From positions 62,001 to 126,000 of the forward strand of contig JBBQED010000005.1 of assembly GCA_038320345.1 (NCBI GenBank): a stretch of DNA of 64,000 nucleotides. Reading direction: 5' to 3'. This document shows, piece by piece, positions 33,224 through 42,751 of the stretch. The stretch's first letter is position 1, and every line of letters starts with the position of its first letter. A program made the position numbers and the translations under genes. The DNA is from JBBQED01 sp038320345. GTDB taxonomy: Bacteria; Bacteroidota; Bacteroidia; AKYH767-A; OLB10. The notes under the pieces are model-generated. The model saw nothing but the letters and a program-made list of their open reading frames with translations, made no database searches and was not told where the DNA came from.

Positions 33224-34347
33224 ATTTTGAAGAGTGATGAAGCTAATGCATCGGCGAATAACATTCCTTTAGTACTTACTCTGATATTTTCAGAGTCGAT
33301 TATTAGTTGCCCTCGTTCAGCTAAAGGAGATGCTTGTTCTTTTAATTCTTTCCAAGCTTCTTCTCCTCCGAGTTTTCGAATAGATTCCGCTGTAAGTCCT
33401 TTACGGGTCCGTAACGAAGTTAATATTAATTCATTGAATTGTTGCAATGAAGTTAGTATTTCCTTCTCCATCGGTATAATTCCCTTATTAATTTCTCGGA
33501 TAAACACGGGATTATTCTTTACATTCCACTGTCGAATATTGCCATTAAAAGAATGTGCTGAAGGTCCAACGCCTAGGTAAGGAACTCCATTCCAATAGGC
33601 TGTATTATGACGCGATTCTCGACCCGGTTTGCTAAAATTCGAAATCTCATACCATGGGATCCCGGCAGTTTCTGTGATTTCTAATAGCCATTCAAACTGA
33701 CTCGCTGCTTCGTCTTCATCAACAGCCGGAGTAAGTCCTTTTTTTACCTGCCATGCTAATGCTGTTCCTGCTTCTACAGTTAAACAATAACAGCTGAGAT
33801 GATCTACTGGAAGTTGTAGCGCTTGTTTTACATTCTCTTGCCATCCTTGCATCCCACTTCCGGGAATTCCATAGATGAGATCTATACTTAAATTTTCAAA
33901 TCCCAAATCAGCAGCTTCAGGAACACACCGTAATGCCTGCGCCGAATTATGTGCACGGTTCATAGCTTTTAAATCCGCTTCATGAAATGATTGCACGCCT
34001 ATACTTAATCTATTTACAGGAGTATGTCGCAGTTTTCGTAGGTACGCTGCCGTTAGGTCATCCGGATTGGCTTCTAATGTAATCTCTGCATCTTTTGCAA
34101 TTTGAAAATAGCGATGCAACTGATCGAAGATTTCTTCTAAAGCTTCAATCTTTAAAATAGAAGGCGTACCTCCTCCGAAGTATACAGTATTTATTTTTTC
34201 TCCTTCCAGAAAATGCTCTTGCAATTTTATCTCTGCTAAGAGTGCCTTTACTAAATCCTCACTATGCTTTAAAGAAGTACTGAAATGAAAATCACAATAA
34301 TGACATGCCTGCTTACAAAAGGGGATATGTAAATAAATTCCGGCCAT
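33220..34347 (-). CDS. hemW: radical SAM heme chaperone HemW
   Basis: The 375-residue protein begins AGIYLHIPFCKQACHYCDFHFS, with CxxxCxxC for the 4Fe-4S cluster, followed by YFGGGTPSIL (SAM binding), NPDDLT and RLSIGVQSFHE. These are the hallmarks of HemW (formerly HemN-like). HemW inserts heme into respiratory proteins, unlike the coproporphyrinogen oxidase HemN. The extra Cys just after the cluster motif typical of HemN is absent (CDFH here). It precedes the cyclase gene with a 4-base overlap. Confidence 0.88.
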   Translation of the reverse strand: MAGIYLHIPFCKQACHYCDFHFSTSLKHSEDLVKALLAEIKLQEHFLEGEKINTVYFGGGTPSILKIEALEEIFDQLHRYFQIAKDAEITLEANPDDLTAAYLRKLRHTPVNRLSIGVQSFHEADLKAMNRAHNSAQALRCVPEAADLGFENLSIDLIYGIPGSGMQGWQENVKQALQLPVDHLSCYCLTVEAGTALAWQVKKGLTPAVDEDEAASQFEWLLEITETAGIPWYEISNFSKPGRESRHNTAYWNGVPYLGVGPSAHSFNGNIRQWNVKNNPVFIREINKGIIPMEKEILTSLQQFNELILTSLRTRKGLTAESIRKLGGEEAWKELKEQASPLAERGQLIIDSENIRVSTKGMLFADALASSLFKI

Positions 34348-34422
34348 TTCAGTGTGTTCATTAGGATGCTAAAGAAAGTTATGCTAATTATTCAGGAATA
34401 TAAACTCCAGTGAGAGAATTAA

Positions 34423-35580
34423 TCAGATCTGTTTTCTCAGTACAATCCTGAACGTGGTTCCTTTGTTAAGGTCTGAATTTTTCACAAAGATTTGTCCTGC
34501 ATGATATTCTTCCACAATCCGTTTTGAAAGGGAGAGTCCTAGTCCCCATCCTCTGCTTTTGGATGTATAGCCTGGTTTAAAAACAGTTTTGTATTTCGAT
34601 TTTGGAATGCCTTTACCAGTATCTGTAATATCAATATAAGCAAACTGTTGTTGATCAGTGATCTTAACCGTAATACTTCCTTCACCACTCATGGCATCAA
34701 TAGCATTCTTAAAAATGTTTTCAAGAACCCAATCGAAGAGCGCAACGTTTAATGGAGCTTCCACATCGTAACTCTGCTGATTCTGCAAACTGAATTTCAC
34801 TCTAGAAGAAGCACGCGAGCCAATGTAATTAATTGCATTCTGCATCACTTCAGTTAGGTTTTCTTTTTTCAGTGCAGGAGCTGAGCCAATCTTAGAAAAA
34901 CGCTCGGCAATTGTATTTAATCGATCAACATCTTTTTCAATTTCTATCAGATGTTCTTCCGGCTGCGGTTTCGATTTTAAATATTCGAGCCAAGCTACGA
35001 GTGAAGATAAAGGTGTTCCAAGTTGATGCGCAGTCTCTTTGGCCATACCTACCCAAACTTGATTCTGTTCGGCATTGCGTGATGAACTAAATGCGATGTA
35101 CGATACAATGAGGAAGAGAGCAATCACCGCAAGTTGAAAATAAGGATACCAACGTAACTGTGTTAATAGATACGAATCCTTGTAGTAAATATAATTTTTT
35201 TGATTGTCGGCAAATGAAATCTCAATTGGATCATGTTGCTCGGTCATGATAGCTAGCTCCTGTTTCAGGTATTCACTATTTTCTGATTTTAAAGAATCCA
35301 AATTACGGTTAGAAACAATTGTTTTCTTTTCATCCGTAAGAATTACTGGAACAGTGGTGTTGTTAGTAAGCACCGATAATGCAAAACTGATATCGCCGGG
35401 CTCCGTATTAATATTGGAAATTTGTCGCGTGGCCTCCGCCCAAAGCTCTACTTTCTTTTTTTCTTCCACAGAAAGTTTCTGCACCAATTGGTTGGTGTAC
35501 CATAGTGAACCAATGCCAATCAGCAATGCCACTATGAGTAAAGTGAGTTTCCAGCGTTGTTTTCGGGTGTAGATATTCAC
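34423..35580 (-). CDS. sensor histidine kinase without a nearby response regulator
   Basis: The 385 residues hold a TM helix (about 12-30), a periplasmic domain of about 110 residues, a second TM (about 143-162), a dimerisation/phosphoacceptor helix with MAKETAHQLGTPLSSL, and an ATPase domain (NIFKNAIDAMSG, DTGKGIPKSK, GWGLGLSLSKRIVEEY, GTTFRIVL). No HAMP domain is seen. The acceptor is His in TAHQLGTPL, a form common in Bacteroidota kinases. No response regulator is in the window, so the partner is unknown. A -7 box TAAGTTTG lies 87 bases upstream. Confidence 0.87.
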   Translation of the reverse strand: MNIYTRKQRWKLTLLIVALLIGIGSLWYTNQLVQKLSVEEKKKVELWAEATRQISNINTEPGDISFALSVLTNNTTVPVILTDEKKTIVSNRNLDSLKSENSEYLKQELAIMTEQHDPIEISFADNQKNYIYYKDSYLLTQLRWYPYFQLAVIALFLIVSYIAFSSSRNAEQNQVWVGMAKETAHQLGTPLSSLVAWLEYLKSKPQPEEHLIEIEKDVDRLNTIAERFSKIGSAPALKKENLTEVMQNAINYIGSRASSRVKFSLQNQQSYDVEAPLNVALFDWVLENIFKNAIDAMSGEGSITVKITDQQQFAYIDITDTGKGIPKSKYKTVFKPGYTSKSRGWGLGLSLSKRIVEEYHAGQIFVKNSDLNKGTTFRIVLRKQI

Positions 35581-35666
35581 TGTTCGAGATTCGGGGTTTC
35601 TGTAAGGGCAGGAGAAGTTCCAATAGCTGAACTTATTGCCTCCTCAGATGAAAGTCACCGGCTTTG

Positions 35667-35674
35667 CAAACTTA
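35667..35674 (-). promoter_or_regulatory. -7 box TAAGTTTG upstream of the histidine kinase
   Basis: On the minus strand TAAGTTTG followed by C lies 86 bases before the kinase ATG and inside the gap after the AsmA-like gene. No TTG was found at -33. Confidence 0.35.
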
Positions 35675-35726
35675 GCACTTTTGATTCTAAAAGTGGGGTG
35701 CAGTGCGAGTGAAAATAGTGTGGAAC

Positions 35727-38231
35727 TTATTGTTCATCACTTTCCAACTGAAGCTCTTCCTTTTTGACTTTCAATGGTTTAGGAGGAGTTTTTACCGTAT
35801 CTTTCTTAAACCACCCAAATTCTTCTTTTAAAACGTTCTTCAAATTCTGCTTTTCCTGTCGGATGTCATTGGTGATTTTTTCTTCAACGCCTTTTCGATC
35901 ATACGTGATTTTGGGGTTGTCGATGGGTCCTTTCATTGATAAAAACAGTTTCATTCTACCGAGTCCATCATCTTCAATAGTCCCGAATTCAGTATGTTGT
36001 TCTTTAACCTTGCGCCCCATCAGTTGAGATAATAAGAGCTGCAATTTATAATCAACCATGTTATTAAAGGTATGCGTTCCAGAAGCTGTAAGATTCATCG
36101 CACTAGATTGAATCTGCATTGCTGGAATGAAAATAGTTTGATTTTTAATTTCAATTTGATTCTTCATCGTGCTAAATTTCACTTGTCGTAGATCAGCACC
36201 TTTCAAATATTTAGAAAGTACTAGGAGCGGAGTAAAATTATTCAACTCCCCATTTTCTATCAGCAAATCACAACGTGCATAGATCCGATCTGGATTACAA
36301 TGTAGTGATTTACTCCAGGTTGATGCGAACTGAATTGTAGCCGTGAGATTTCCTTTTACATTTTTATCGAGGAGTGTTTGCTGCCCGAAATTACCCATCT
36401 GTGAAAAAAGCTCAGTAATGTTAATTTTATTTACATCAACATCACAAGCAATTAAAATACTGTCGTTCCGAGAAGCATTGATACTTCCTTGTAATACTAG
36501 CGTTCCTTCAAAGGCTTTGAAAGATAGATTTCCAGTACTCAGTATTTTATTTCTAACTTCAATATTTCCTTTCATCTGCCAAGCTTCAAACTTACGAAAA
36601 CGCAAATAGGCGATACTTGTTTGAATACTTAGGTCAATACGATTGCTAAAATCTAGACGGTAGTTGGTATCATTCACTGAGGTCTGATTTTTATCTTCAA
36701 GTAATTCATTCAGGTCGATGTTTCGAGAACTGATACTTGCCTGCCCGCTAATTTTTTCGTCTTTAGTAAAGAAATATCCGAATATATTTTCGAATGTGCC
36801 CGAACCACTCACATCGCTGCCTGCTGCATTGCCGCGGAAATTCGTCACCTTTAACCGGTTCCCAGAAATATCAAAATGTCCATTGAAATCTTTGAAATCA
36901 ATATTCTTACTTTTAATTCTGAAATTTACTGATTCAGCAGTGAGCGTTCCAGTAGATACCCAACTTGATTTATCTTTACTCTTTCCAACGATATGTGCAT
37001 CTACAAAAAAATGTCCATTGATGGACTCCATAGTATCAGGCATATAAAAACGACTGAGAACTTCCAGATTGATTTTACTTTTTAGTTGCAGATCGATGGA
37101 AGGATCAGCAAAATCTTCTATCAACAAAGAAGCTTTCAAGGGTTGGCCTTCCATTATTGCCTCAAGACCGCTAAGTTGAATTCTACTAACGGGACGGCTA
37201 GCCGAAATTTTACTTAGATAAGATCCCTTGAACTTAATATGATTCAACGAGTAGTCACTACCAGTGGGTTTCAAAGAAGCGTTATTGGTACCGAATTCAG
37301 CGATCACCAAGGGGGTAGTATGCTTATCCGATTTTCCTTTTATGCGCATGTTGAAATAAATCGCCCCATCGTAGCGGTAGTTCTTCAGATTCTCGGTGTA
37401 TAGTCCAGGGATGAGCGAAAGCAATTCTTTAAGTCCTGCATCTTCGCTTTTAATAGCAAGATCCATATTCACTGCATCTGTTTCATTCCGTAAGAAACCA
37501 TTTAATTCTAGTTTCAGCGAAGCTACTTGTAACTTTGCTTTATCCAAAGTATACAAATTCTGTTTTGTATCCACATGCAAGTTAAGATCAACTGCCGTTT
37601 CTTTATGGTCCAGATAATTTACTTCTTCAATTTTAAATCGTGTGACAAAGAATTCTCCGGCGGCATGAAGATCATAAATCTGATCACTAAATTTTCCTTC
37701 CAATGCAGCACTTTTAGTTGACACCACATAATCACGACCAGAAGGCTTGCTGTAATAGGTCATCTCTACATGAGTCAATTCTACTTTCTCCAGTTCCAGA
37801 TTAAAAGCTTTGTTAGAAGTAGTGTTACTTTTAAAGATATCATAATTTACTTTTCCATCTGCATCAATAAAAAGATGGGCGGAAGCATCGTCAATTCCTA
37901 TCTTCTTCAATTTTAAATCGTCACTGAAAATATTAAAGAGGTTAAACATCAAGTAAACATGCCGCGCTTCCAGCAATGGTTCCCGATACCCATTCACTTT
38001 TGATCCTTGAATTTTTATGCTGTTGAAATCGATGCTCGCATAAGGGAATTTGCGAAATATGGAAAAACTTATATCTTCCACCTGAGCAGGCGTTTTAAGC
38101 TGATTATTAATCTGTTGTATGGCAATACCTTTGATTCTCGGACCTAAAATAAGAGACGTAATGATCCCTAAAAGGAGCAGTCCGCCTAAGATTGCTGCAG
38201 TAATCAGAAGGGGTTTACGGTAACGCGACAT
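35727..38231 (-). CDS. AsmA-like envelope protein
   Basis: The 834 residues start with one TM helix (LLITAAILGGLLLLGIITSLIL, as two pieces of about 11 each, residues 9-30) and a large periplasmic part rich in beta structure. The N-terminal IKGIAIQQINNQLKTPAQV and FRKFPYASIDFNSIKIQG match AsmA/TamB-type proteins, and the C-terminal ASGTHTFNNMVDYKLQLLLS matches the AsmA C-terminal region. AsmA-family proteins are linked to phospholipid transfer and outer-membrane assembly. This is close to the size of the larger AsmA-like proteins of Bacteroidota. A minus-strand TATTTTTG lies just upstream. Confidence 0.8.
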   Translation of the reverse strand: MSRYRKPLLITAAILGGLLLLGIITSLILGPRIKGIAIQQINNQLKTPAQVEDISFSIFRKFPYASIDFNSIKIQGSKVNGYREPLLEARHVYLMFNLFNIFSDDLKLKKIGIDDASAHLFIDADGKVNYDIFKSNTTSNKAFNLELEKVELTHVEMTYYSKPSGRDYVVSTKSAALEGKFSDQIYDLHAAGEFFVTRFKIEEVNYLDHKETAVDLNLHVDTKQNLYTLDKAKLQVASLKLELNGFLRNETDAVNMDLAIKSEDAGLKELLSLIPGLYTENLKNYRYDGAIYFNMRIKGKSDKHTTPLVIAEFGTNNASLKPTGSDYSLNHIKFKGSYLSKISASRPVSRIQLSGLEAIMEGQPLKASLLIEDFADPSIDLQLKSKINLEVLSRFYMPDTMESINGHFFVDAHIVGKSKDKSSWVSTGTLTAESVNFRIKSKNIDFKDFNGHFDISGNRLKVTNFRGNAAGSDVSGSGTFENIFGYFFTKDEKISGQASISSRNIDLNELLEDKNQTSVNDTNYRLDFSNRIDLSIQTSIAYLRFRKFEAWQMKGNIEVRNKILSTGNLSFKAFEGTLVLQGSINASRNDSILIACDVDVNKINITELFSQMGNFGQQTLLDKNVKGNLTATIQFASTWSKSLHCNPDRIYARCDLLIENGELNNFTPLLVLSKYLKGADLRQVKFSTMKNQIEIKNQTIFIPAMQIQSSAMNLTASGTHTFNNMVDYKLQLLLSQLMGRKVKEQHTEFGTIEDDGLGRMKLFLSMKGPIDNPKITYDRKGVEEKITNDIRQEKQNLKNVLKEEFGWFKKDTVKTPPKPLKVKKEELQLESDEQ

Positions 38232-38355
38232 CGGTACAAAAATACAGTTCCTGAAAGAACGCTTAATTCACAAGTTTATTAGAAATACAGAATTAATGAA
38301 CAGTGGATAGTAGACAATTACTGTTTAGCGAGAGCATTTCGACTTTTATTCAAGA

Positions 38356-38388
38356 TTGTTTACAGCACGCTTGAATTCTTTATTTTCG
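38356..38388 (+). promoter_or_regulatory. putative promoter of the DnaJ-domain gene
   Basis: TTG (38356-38358) and TATTTTCG (38381-38388) are 22 bases apart. The second box differs at one position from TAnnTTTG. It ends 10 bases before the ATG at 38399. Confidence 0.4.
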
Positions 38389-38398
38389 CTGTGATCCT

Positions 38399-39391
38399 AT
38401 GAATCCGTCTGTTGATTATTATACACTACTCGGACTTAACCCGGAGGCGTCTTCTGGTGAAGTGAAGAAAGCTTTTCACCGCTTGGCGTTACAACATCAT
38501 CCAGATCGTAATCCGGAGAACCCGGATGCAGCGGAGCGATTCAGAGAAATAAATGAAGCATATCAAGTTTTAAGTGATCCGGATAGGCGTAAGCGTTATG
38601 ATCAGCAGCAGCACAATTTTATTTTTGAAACAGAGGCCGTGGCGCCTTATCTGCATGCTGAGACTGATCGTACTGCCATAAAGCTGAATGAAGAGGTTCA
38701 ACTTACCTACGCTTATTATGGCGAAGGAAGATTTTTTAAAAAACCGCTATTACACGGCTGGATGATTACTTCGGGACCACTTGTAGAGTATAGACTTGTT
38801 TTCCGCAATAATGTAAAGCTGAAAGAAACAGTTTTGCATTATACACTTAGTCCAATACGAATCGGGAGCTTAGAGATCCCTTCAGCAAAAATTAGTTTTA
38901 AACAAATCCCATATCTTTCTAATCGAATTCAAGTACAAGTTGAAAATAATTCTTGTTTTTTTACGACAGGAAATGATGCAGGTGAGCATCCTTTAAAAAT
39001 TATTTTATTTAGGGAACAAATGACAAGCAATACCGTTTATCGTAAAGCTTTTCTACATGAACATATCTTGTTAATTCCACGTTCGGATCTTGCATGGTGG
39101 TATCATCGCACCGGGAGAATTATGAAGTTGGGATTCGCTATTTGCGGTGGAGCATGGGCGTTAGTAAATGGTCATAGCCTTTTTTTAGGAATTATTGTAG
39201 GATCATTGATAGCCGGAGTAAATGTCCATCTCATGTACTGCATCATGGGAATTAAACCGATTTTTCGTTATGCTGAATCCTTTCCACTTGTGAAGGAATA
39301 CAAAGAGAACGGATTTTATAGTGGTTCTCAAGCGAAGGACGGTTTGGTGCTCTGGAAATTTTGGGATTTTTTTAAAAGTTTATTTAGTTGA
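38399..39391 (+). CDS. DnaJ-domain membrane protein
   Basis: The 330-residue protein begins with a J domain (about 4-70): YYTLLGLNPEASSGEVKKAF, LALQHHPDRNPENPDAAERF (HPD present) and INEAYQVLSDPDRRKRYDQ. It lacks the Gly/Phe and zinc-finger parts of DnaJ. Two hydrophobic segments near the C-terminus (GFAICGGAWALVNG, LGIIVGSLIAGVNVHLM) suggest membrane anchoring. It probably recruits DnaK to the membrane. The middle (about 75-240) is not recognised. Confidence 0.82.
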   Translation: MNPSVDYYTLLGLNPEASSGEVKKAFHRLALQHHPDRNPENPDAAERFREINEAYQVLSDPDRRKRYDQQQHNFIFETEAVAPYLHAETDRTAIKLNEEVQLTYAYYGEGRFFKKPLLHGWMITSGPLVEYRLVFRNNVKLKETVLHYTLSPIRIGSLEIPSAKISFKQIPYLSNRIQVQVENNSCFFTTGNDAGEHPLKIILFREQMTSNTVYRKAFLHEHILLIPRSDLAWWYHRTGRIMKLGFAICGGAWALVNGHSLFLGIIVGSLIAGVNVHLMYCIMGIKPIFRYAESFPLVKEYKENGFYSGSQAKDGLVLWKFWDFFKSLFS

Positions 39392-39489
39392 AATTTTTAA
39401 TACGACAACGTATTTTATCAGTTGGTTTGATCTAATAAATTAATCCTAAATTGATTCTAATTCAGGGTGGAGCACAAGAGAAAGAAAAT

Positions 39490-39497
39490 TATCTTTG
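39490..39497 (+). promoter_or_regulatory. -7 box TATCTTTG of pepD
   Basis: TATCTTTG followed by C is a perfect Bacteroidota -7 element. It lies 20 bases before ATG 39518 and downstream of the GTG at 39467, so it decides the start of the pepD reading frame in favour of 39518. A TTG -33 box is not obvious. Confidence 0.5.
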
Positions 39498-39517
39498 CAG
39501 GATTAATATACCCTCAT

Positions 39518-40978
39518 ATGAGCCAGGAAGTAAGAAATCTCGAACCATTTGCACTTTGGAATCATTTTGCAGATTTGAACGCTGTTCCCCGTCCTTCGAA
39601 AAAGGAAGAACGTGTAATTGAATTTATGAAAAATTTCGGGAAAAGTTTAGGCTTGGAAACAATTGAAGATAGTATTCGCAATGTAATCATACGTAAGCCG
39701 GCAACTCCGGGAATGGAGAATAGAAAAACTATTGTACTTCAATCTCATTTGGATATGGTTCATCAGAAAAACGGTGATACCATTTTTGATTTCGACAAGC
39801 AAGGAATTGAAATGATAGTTGATGGAGATTGGGTGCGTGCGAAGGGAACTACTTTAGGCGCCGATAACGGTATAGGTGTAGCAACGATAATGAGTATTCT
39901 TGCGAGTACAGATATTCCTCATCCCGCTATTGATGCTTTGTTTACGATCGATGAAGAAACTGGAATGACCGGAGCACTGGGTTTGAAAGGAGGAATACTG
40001 AAAGGATCCATCCTGCTCAATCTAGATACTGAAAACGACGACGAAATTGATATTGGATGCGCAGGTGGCATTGATGTTACTGCAACACGAGCCTATCAGC
40101 AAATGGCGGTTCCTGCTAGTTATGTGGCTTATCGTATTACTGTGAAAGGACTCAATGGTGGGCATTCAGGAATAGATATTCATAAGGGACTAGGAAATGC
40201 TAATAAAATTATGAATCGTTTGCTTTCCGATGGACAGGAAGCCGTCGGATTACGCATTGCAGAAGTGGATGGAGGTAGTTTGCGCAATGCAATTCCTCGA
40301 GAGAGTAATGCAAAAGTGATTGTCCCTGAGAATGCAATCTCTGAATTTGAAGAGGTGATGAAGAATAGTGCTAATGATATCAAAACTGAATTCAAAACCA
40401 TGGAGCCAAATCTCACTATTGAGTTTGATGAGATTGAGCTTCCTTCAAAAATAATGGAGCTGGACGCCCAGAAAAAAATGGTGAGCGCAATTTATACTGC
40501 ACACAATGGAGTGTACCGTATGAGTGCTGACATTCATGATCTCGTAGAAACATCGAACAACGTAGCTCGAGTAATTATAAAAGCAGGAAAAATTACAGTA
40601 CAGTGCCTTACTCGTTCTTCTGTGGAATCATCAAAGATGGATCTCGCAAATGCATTGCGATCGGCTTTTGATCTAGCGCGATGTAAAGTTGTTTTCTCTG
40701 GTTCCTATCCTGGATGGACACCCAATGTTACTTCTCAGATATTAGAGGTGTTGGTGGGCATTTATGAAAAACAACATCAAGAGAAGCCAAGGGTGGTAGC
40801 TTGTCATGCAGGATTGGAGTGTGGAATATTAGGAAAGAATTATCCTGGTATGGATATGATTTCATTTGGTCCTACCATTCTGGGAGCACACTCTCCTGAT
40901 GAACGAGCAAGCATTTCTTCGGTTCAGAAATACTGGAAATTTGTACTTGAAGTTCTGAAGAATATTCCGTTAAATTAA
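39518..40978 (+). CDS. pepD: aminoacyl-histidine dipeptidase (Xaa-His dipeptidase)
   Basis: The enzyme cleaves dipeptides such as carnosine with two metal ions (M20 family). Motifs in order are VLQSHLDMVHQK (first metal His), GTTLGADNGIG (bridging Asp), FTIDEETGMTGA (catalytic and metal Glu), LNGGHSGIDIHKGLGNA, and CHAGLECGILGK. At 486 residues from ATG 39518 it has the length of E. coli PepD. The frame extends to a GTG at 39467, but the -7 box at 39490 lies after that codon, which supports 39518. Confidence 0.9.
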   Translation: MSQEVRNLEPFALWNHFADLNAVPRPSKKEERVIEFMKNFGKSLGLETIEDSIRNVIIRKPATPGMENRKTIVLQSHLDMVHQKNGDTIFDFDKQGIEMIVDGDWVRAKGTTLGADNGIGVATIMSILASTDIPHPAIDALFTIDEETGMTGALGLKGGILKGSILLNLDTENDDEIDIGCAGGIDVTATRAYQQMAVPASYVAYRITVKGLNGGHSGIDIHKGLGNANKIMNRLLSDGQEAVGLRIAEVDGGSLRNAIPRESNAKVIVPENAISEFEEVMKNSANDIKTEFKTMEPNLTIEFDEIELPSKIMELDAQKKMVSAIYTAHNGVYRMSADIHDLVETSNNVARVIIKAGKITVQCLTRSSVESSKMDLANALRSAFDLARCKVVFSGSYPGWTPNVTSQILEVLVGIYEKQHQEKPRVVACHAGLECGILGKNYPGMDMISFGPTILGAHSPDERASISSVQKYWKFVLEVLKNIPLN

Positions 40979-41023
40979 ATTGCTACTTTAGAAGCTTTCC
41001 GGATTTTGAAACGATTGTAATGT

Positions 41024-41434
41024 TCAGCTGCCTGAAGAATTTTCTTCTTCACTTTTTATTGCTGCAGCATTTCCGAATTTCGTGTATGCTATCGAAACTT
41101 CGAAGGCGGTAAAAAATAAGTAGAAGAAAAAAAATCCAAGTGCGAAAGCAATAGTTCCTGCCTTATTGATGAAAGCATAGATTGTAATGATCATCAGAAA
41201 TAAAAAGAGCTTAGCACCTGTTGCTCCCATGTAATAACGAATGAAATCTTTAGATCCTTTTTTAAGACTGCGTGTTAAGCCCAGATGAAATAAAAAGGTG
41301 ATGATGAAAAATAAAATAAGTAGGTAATAAAAATGCGCATACCAAAACTTTGGATCAATAACTTGACCTAGTCCATAGTAAATAGCTCCTGAAATCAGGC
41401 TGATGCCAGCCAGTTGCAACAGAAATTTATTCAT
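41024..41434 (-). CDS. small membrane protein, possibly AtpI-like
   Basis: The 136 residues contain four hydrophobic helices (LQLAGISLISGAIYYGLG, YYLLILFFIITFLFHLGL, AKLFLFLMIITIYAFI, IAFALGFFFFYLFFTAF) with a short charged tail. The pattern RYYMGATGAKLFLFL resembles the AtpI-like protein that precedes ATP synthase genes in Bacteroidota, but no atp gene is here, so the relation is tentative. A -7 box lies almost directly against the ATG, so the transcript is nearly leaderless. It is convergent with pepD. Confidence 0.55.
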   Translation of the reverse strand: MNKFLLQLAGISLISGAIYYGLGQVIDPKFWYAHFYYLLILFFIITFLFHLGLTRSLKKGSKDFIRYYMGATGAKLFLFLMIITIYAFINKAGTIAFALGFFFFYLFFTAFEVSIAYTKFGNAAAIKSEEENSSGS

Positions 41435-41438
41435 ATGG

Positions 41439-41446
41439 CAAATTTA
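41439..41446 (-). promoter_or_regulatory. -7 box TAAATTTG immediately before a start codon
   Basis: On the minus strand TAAATTTG followed by C ends only 4 bases before the ATG at 41434. With the usual distance to the start point, transcription would begin at about the start codon, giving a leaderless mRNA. Confidence 0.4.
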
Positions 41447-41521
41447 GTCAAAATTGAATAACGGAAGTTACACCACTAATTTAGGATTGTTAAGTGTCTT
41501 TTTGAAATCAGTAGGGCGAAC

Positions 41522-42751
41522 TCAAATATTTTTTATCATCTTCAAGGAGAACCAACCTAATACTAAAATAATCGCACCCATTAAAACCCAAAGCCATGCT
41601 TTATTTTTGAATAGAGCGTCATCGTTGATTCCAACTGCTTTTACTATGATCTCTTCATTTCCTATCGATACTATTTGCAGTGAATCAGGAATTCGGTTTA
41701 TAAATTCTTCTATATCATAGTGAACAGATGCTCCGTTTTCTTTGCCATATGCAATGAAGTACTTCGCCGGTTCAGTAATTCTGGTTATTAGAGAGGAAGT
41801 ATTTCCACTAACCGTTACCGAATCAATCTGCAATGGAGTATTATTTCCATTACTAATCGTGACTTTTATTTCGTTAGTAACCACATTCGTAAAATGAAAC
41901 TGGGGATTATTAGTGGAGTTAAAAGTTCCGGTACTAAAAACTTCGTATTGTTTAATCCATCCTTTAGGAGTTTTCACACTATCCTTTAAATACTCAATCA
42001 GAATTGGTCTGCTGAAATCAAATTTTTGAGCTGCAAAGATTTTGATCAAGGAAACAGGAACAGGAAGATCATTGTTCAGCAGTAAAACTGTTTGATGTAA
42101 ATCAGGTTTGGAGGAAATTATTTTGTTTTTGAATGCAAATTCTTGATAGTCGCCCGGAATTCTTTTTTCGAGTTGGATTGATGCGGATTCTAATTCAGGT
42201 TTTTCCTTACTCTTGATCATTAATCGATACTCCTCGAAATGAACAGGAGGGAAGTTGATCGTCGTAAAATGATACTCCGTGTTTTCATTGTGAATAGAAA
42301 GGATACGGTAATTCTCAATAATCGTTAACCAAGTTCCTTGTAATAATCTTCCTTCTAATCGTACTTCCCAATCGAAATTTTGGTTTTTGAAATCGAGATC
42401 GATCAGATTGATGAGTTGATTTGTAGGAATCTGAAATGTAATGAAATGCTGTTCTCCTGCGCTGGTCTCATTGAAACGCGTGAAGGGAATTTCAGTCACT
42501 TCAGTTTTATCTTCATTAATTTTTAGCAAGTAAGGTGCTTCAATCGTATCCTGTTTCGGAGTGATTCCAAAAATTCTCAGTTCAGAATTAAGGTCTTTAA
42601 CTTTGGAATAAACTGCAGGGGGAATAATGATCTGATTCCATATTCCTTTTATATCTTTAATTTCCCGTTTATAGTGATAGGAATTCAATTGAGCATTGAC
42701 AGTAAATCCTACCATCAATAAAAAGAACAAACAGCAAAGTTTAACCTTCAT
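41522..42751 (-). CDS. DUF3999 family protein
   Basis: The 409 residues have a signal peptide (about 1-20, ending FTVNAQ), beta-rich exported domains (LRIFGITPKQDTIEAPYLL, TWLTIIENYRILSI), and one C-terminal TM helix (WLWVLMGAIILVLGWFSLK). This matches DUF3999, usually encoded next to DUF2339 as here. No function is established. It starts with an 11-base overlap on the DUF2339 gene, so the two proteins are made together and probably interact in the envelope. Confidence 0.75.
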   Translation of the reverse strand: MKVKLCCLFFLLMVGFTVNAQLNSYHYKREIKDIKGIWNQIIIPPAVYSKVKDLNSELRIFGITPKQDTIEAPYLLKINEDKTEVTEIPFTRFNETSAGEQHFITFQIPTNQLINLIDLDFKNQNFDWEVRLEGRLLQGTWLTIIENYRILSIHNENTEYHFTTINFPPVHFEEYRLMIKSKEKPELESASIQLEKRIPGDYQEFAFKNKIISSKPDLHQTVLLLNNDLPVPVSLIKIFAAQKFDFSRPILIEYLKDSVKTPKGWIKQYEVFSTGTFNSTNNPQFHFTNVVTNEIKVTISNGNNTPLQIDSVTVSGNTSSLITRITEPAKYFIAYGKENGASVHYDIEEFINRIPDSLQIVSIGNEEIIVKAVGINDDALFKNKAWLWVLMGAIILVLGWFSLKMIKNI

